DNA from: Pseudonocardia sp. CNS-004
Lineage (GTDB): Bacteria; Actinomycetota; Actinomycetes; Mycobacteriales; Pseudonocardiaceae
Direction: 5' to 3'
DNA length: 64,000 bases
Assembly: GCA_001942185.1 (NCBI GenBank)
Contig: MKJV01000055.1
Coordinates: 1 to 64,000 of the forward strand
Both the position numbers and the translations under genes were made by a program. The notes beneath the pieces were generated by a model. The model saw only the letters and a program-made list of their open reading frames with translations, ran no database searches and had not been told where the DNA came from. Positions 62,762-64,000 of the stretch are shown in pieces. Numbering within the stretch: the first letter of the stretch is position 1; each line of letters begins with the position of its first letter.

Positions 62762-64000
62762 ATGGCCATCGGGTTCCTGCAACGTGAGCGCATCATCGCG
62801 CCGCCGGGCTGGAGCAGGTGGCTGGTACCACCCGCCGCCCTGTCCATCCACCTCGCGATCGGGCAGGCGTACGCCTGGAGCGTCTTCAAGAACCCGCTCA
62901 CGGCCACGATGCTCGAGGGCAACCCGGCCGCAGGCACCCTGACCGCGCTCCCCTTCACCCTGGGCATCGTCATGCTGGGGGTGTCGGCAGCCGTGTTCGG
63001 CACGGCGGTCGACCGCAACGGGCCCCGCTGGGCGATGTTCATCGCCACGCTCTGCTTCTCCGCGGGCTTCCTCGTCTCGGCGTTCGGCGTCTGGATCGGC
63101 CAGTACTGGCTGGTCATCGTCGGGTACGGCCTGATCGGCGGGATCGGGCTGGGGATCGGCTACATCTCGCCGGTGTCCACCCTGATCAAGTGGTTCCCGG
63201 ACCGTCCCGGGATGGCCACCGGTCTCGCGATCATGGGGTTCGGTGGTGGTGCGCTGATCGCGTCCCCGTGGTCGGCGTCGATGCTGTCCGCGTTCGGGGC
63301 CACCGGCGAGAACGCCCAGTCGGGCGGTATCGCGCTCGCCTTCCTGATCCACGGCGTGGTGTACGCCGTGTTCATGTCGGTGGGCTGGCTGCTGGTGCGG
63401 GTGCCGCGGACGGCTGGACGCCGGCGGGCTGGCACCCGGCGGCCGCGAAGACCGGGTCGCTCATCACCACCGCCAACGTGTCGGCGAACAACGCGATCCG
63501 CACGCCGCAGTTCTGGCTGCTGTGGATCGTGCTCTGCTTCAACGTCACCGCGGGGATCGGCATCCTCGAGCGGGCGTCGCCGATCTTCCAGGACTACTTC
63601 CCGGACGCCGGCACCCAGATCGCTGCCGCGGCGGCCGGGTTCGTCGCGATCCTGTCGCTCGCGAACATGCTGGGCCGGTTCGTCTGGTCCTCCACGTCCG
63701 ACCTGATCGGGCGCAAGAACATCTACCGCGTCTACCTCGCGTCGGTGCGCTGCTCTACCTGCTCATCACGTTGCTCGGCAACGCCAACCAGGCGTTGTTC
63801 CTGATCGCCTCGATGCTGATCCTGTCGTTCTACGGCGGCGGTTTCGCCACGGTGCCCGCGTACCTGCGTGACCTGTTCGGCACGTACCAGGTGGGTGCGA
63901 TCCACGGCCGCCTGCTCACCGCGTGGTCCACGGCGGGCGTGCTCGGGCCGGTGATCGTGAACGCGATCGCCGACGCGCAGATCGCGGCGGGCGTGGAGGG
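62762..64000 (+). CDS. OFA-family (oxalate/formate antiporter-like) MFS transporter, 3' truncated
   Basis: This MFS protein of the OFA group has LSIHLAIGQAYAWSVFKNPL in helix 1, GIGYISPVSTLIKWFPDRPG and MGFGGGALIASPW in helices 4-5, and GRFVWSSTSDLIGRKNIY in the inner loop, all typical. The gene runs off the window end; at least 412 residues are present. Two one-base losses (near 63412 and 63750) split it. ATG 62762 lies after GAGGGAGC. Substrates of this family are mostly small carboxylates; this one is not known. Confidence 0.85.

Overview
The window is very GC-rich and looks like an actinobacterial chromosome. It has F420-type oxidoreductases (LLM class and DUF385/Ddn-like), a SARP/AfsR regulator, an ECF42 sigma factor, a tig-clpP1-clpP2-clpX cluster, gltBD, and an actinomycete integrative and conjugative element (AICE) beside a tRNA-Pro gene. 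A member of the Pseudonocardiaceae is a reasonable guess, but nothing here fixes the genus.

Region 1 (1-6910): the int-proximal end of a pSAM2-type AICE. In order it holds the 3' part of a conserved element protein, an FtsK/SpoIIIE-like DNA translocase, six tightly overlapping small genes (several cysteine-rich), one further small gene, a RepSA-like initiator, an excisionase and a tyrosine integrase. The integrase ends 74 bp from the 3' end of a tRNA-Pro(TGG) gene, the expected integration target. The other element end lies off the window to the left.

Region 2 (7-22 kb): tRNA-Gly(TCC), a DUF222/HNH protein, and small divergent regulator/enzyme units: TetR with an F420/NADP-binding reductase and a quinone-type dehydrogenase; TetR with another dehydrogenase. 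It also has PhyH-like, APH-like and cyclase-family enzymes, a rifampicin-phosphotransferase-like PEP/ATP enzyme, an ECF42 sigma factor with its DGPF partner, and a small secreted protein.

Region 3 (22-36.5 kb): a secreted trypsin-like protease, a DedA protein, a Ddn-like protein behind a striking palindromic operator, an FAD oxidase, and a PucR regulator / MHS transporter / 3-hydroxybutyrate-dehydrogenase-like group. These are followed by a MarR/LLM divergent pair and a SARP-NB-ARC-TPR regulator upstream of an ECF sigma gene.

Region 4 (36.6-45.5 kb): a possible carbohydrate locus, made of a ~1,035-aa GH57-like protein, a DUF2235 hydrolase ending in a PA-IL-lectin-like module, and a complete multiple-monosaccharide ABC importer with a LacI-type operator.

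Region 5 (45.6-64 kb): a second DedA, an NB-ARC regulator, a methyltransferase, a GNAT, gltBD, an FhuF-like protein, tig-clpP1P2-clpX and the start of an OFA-type transporter.

A major caution: about 40 frameshifts break otherwise intact genes, including essential ones (clpP1, gltB). Nearly every one can be repaired by adding one G or C to an existing G/C run. Three genes also carry 87-99 bp near-perfect tandem duplications. I read both as sequence or assembly errors, so broken genes are annotated at full length, and pseudogene is reserved for true remnants.
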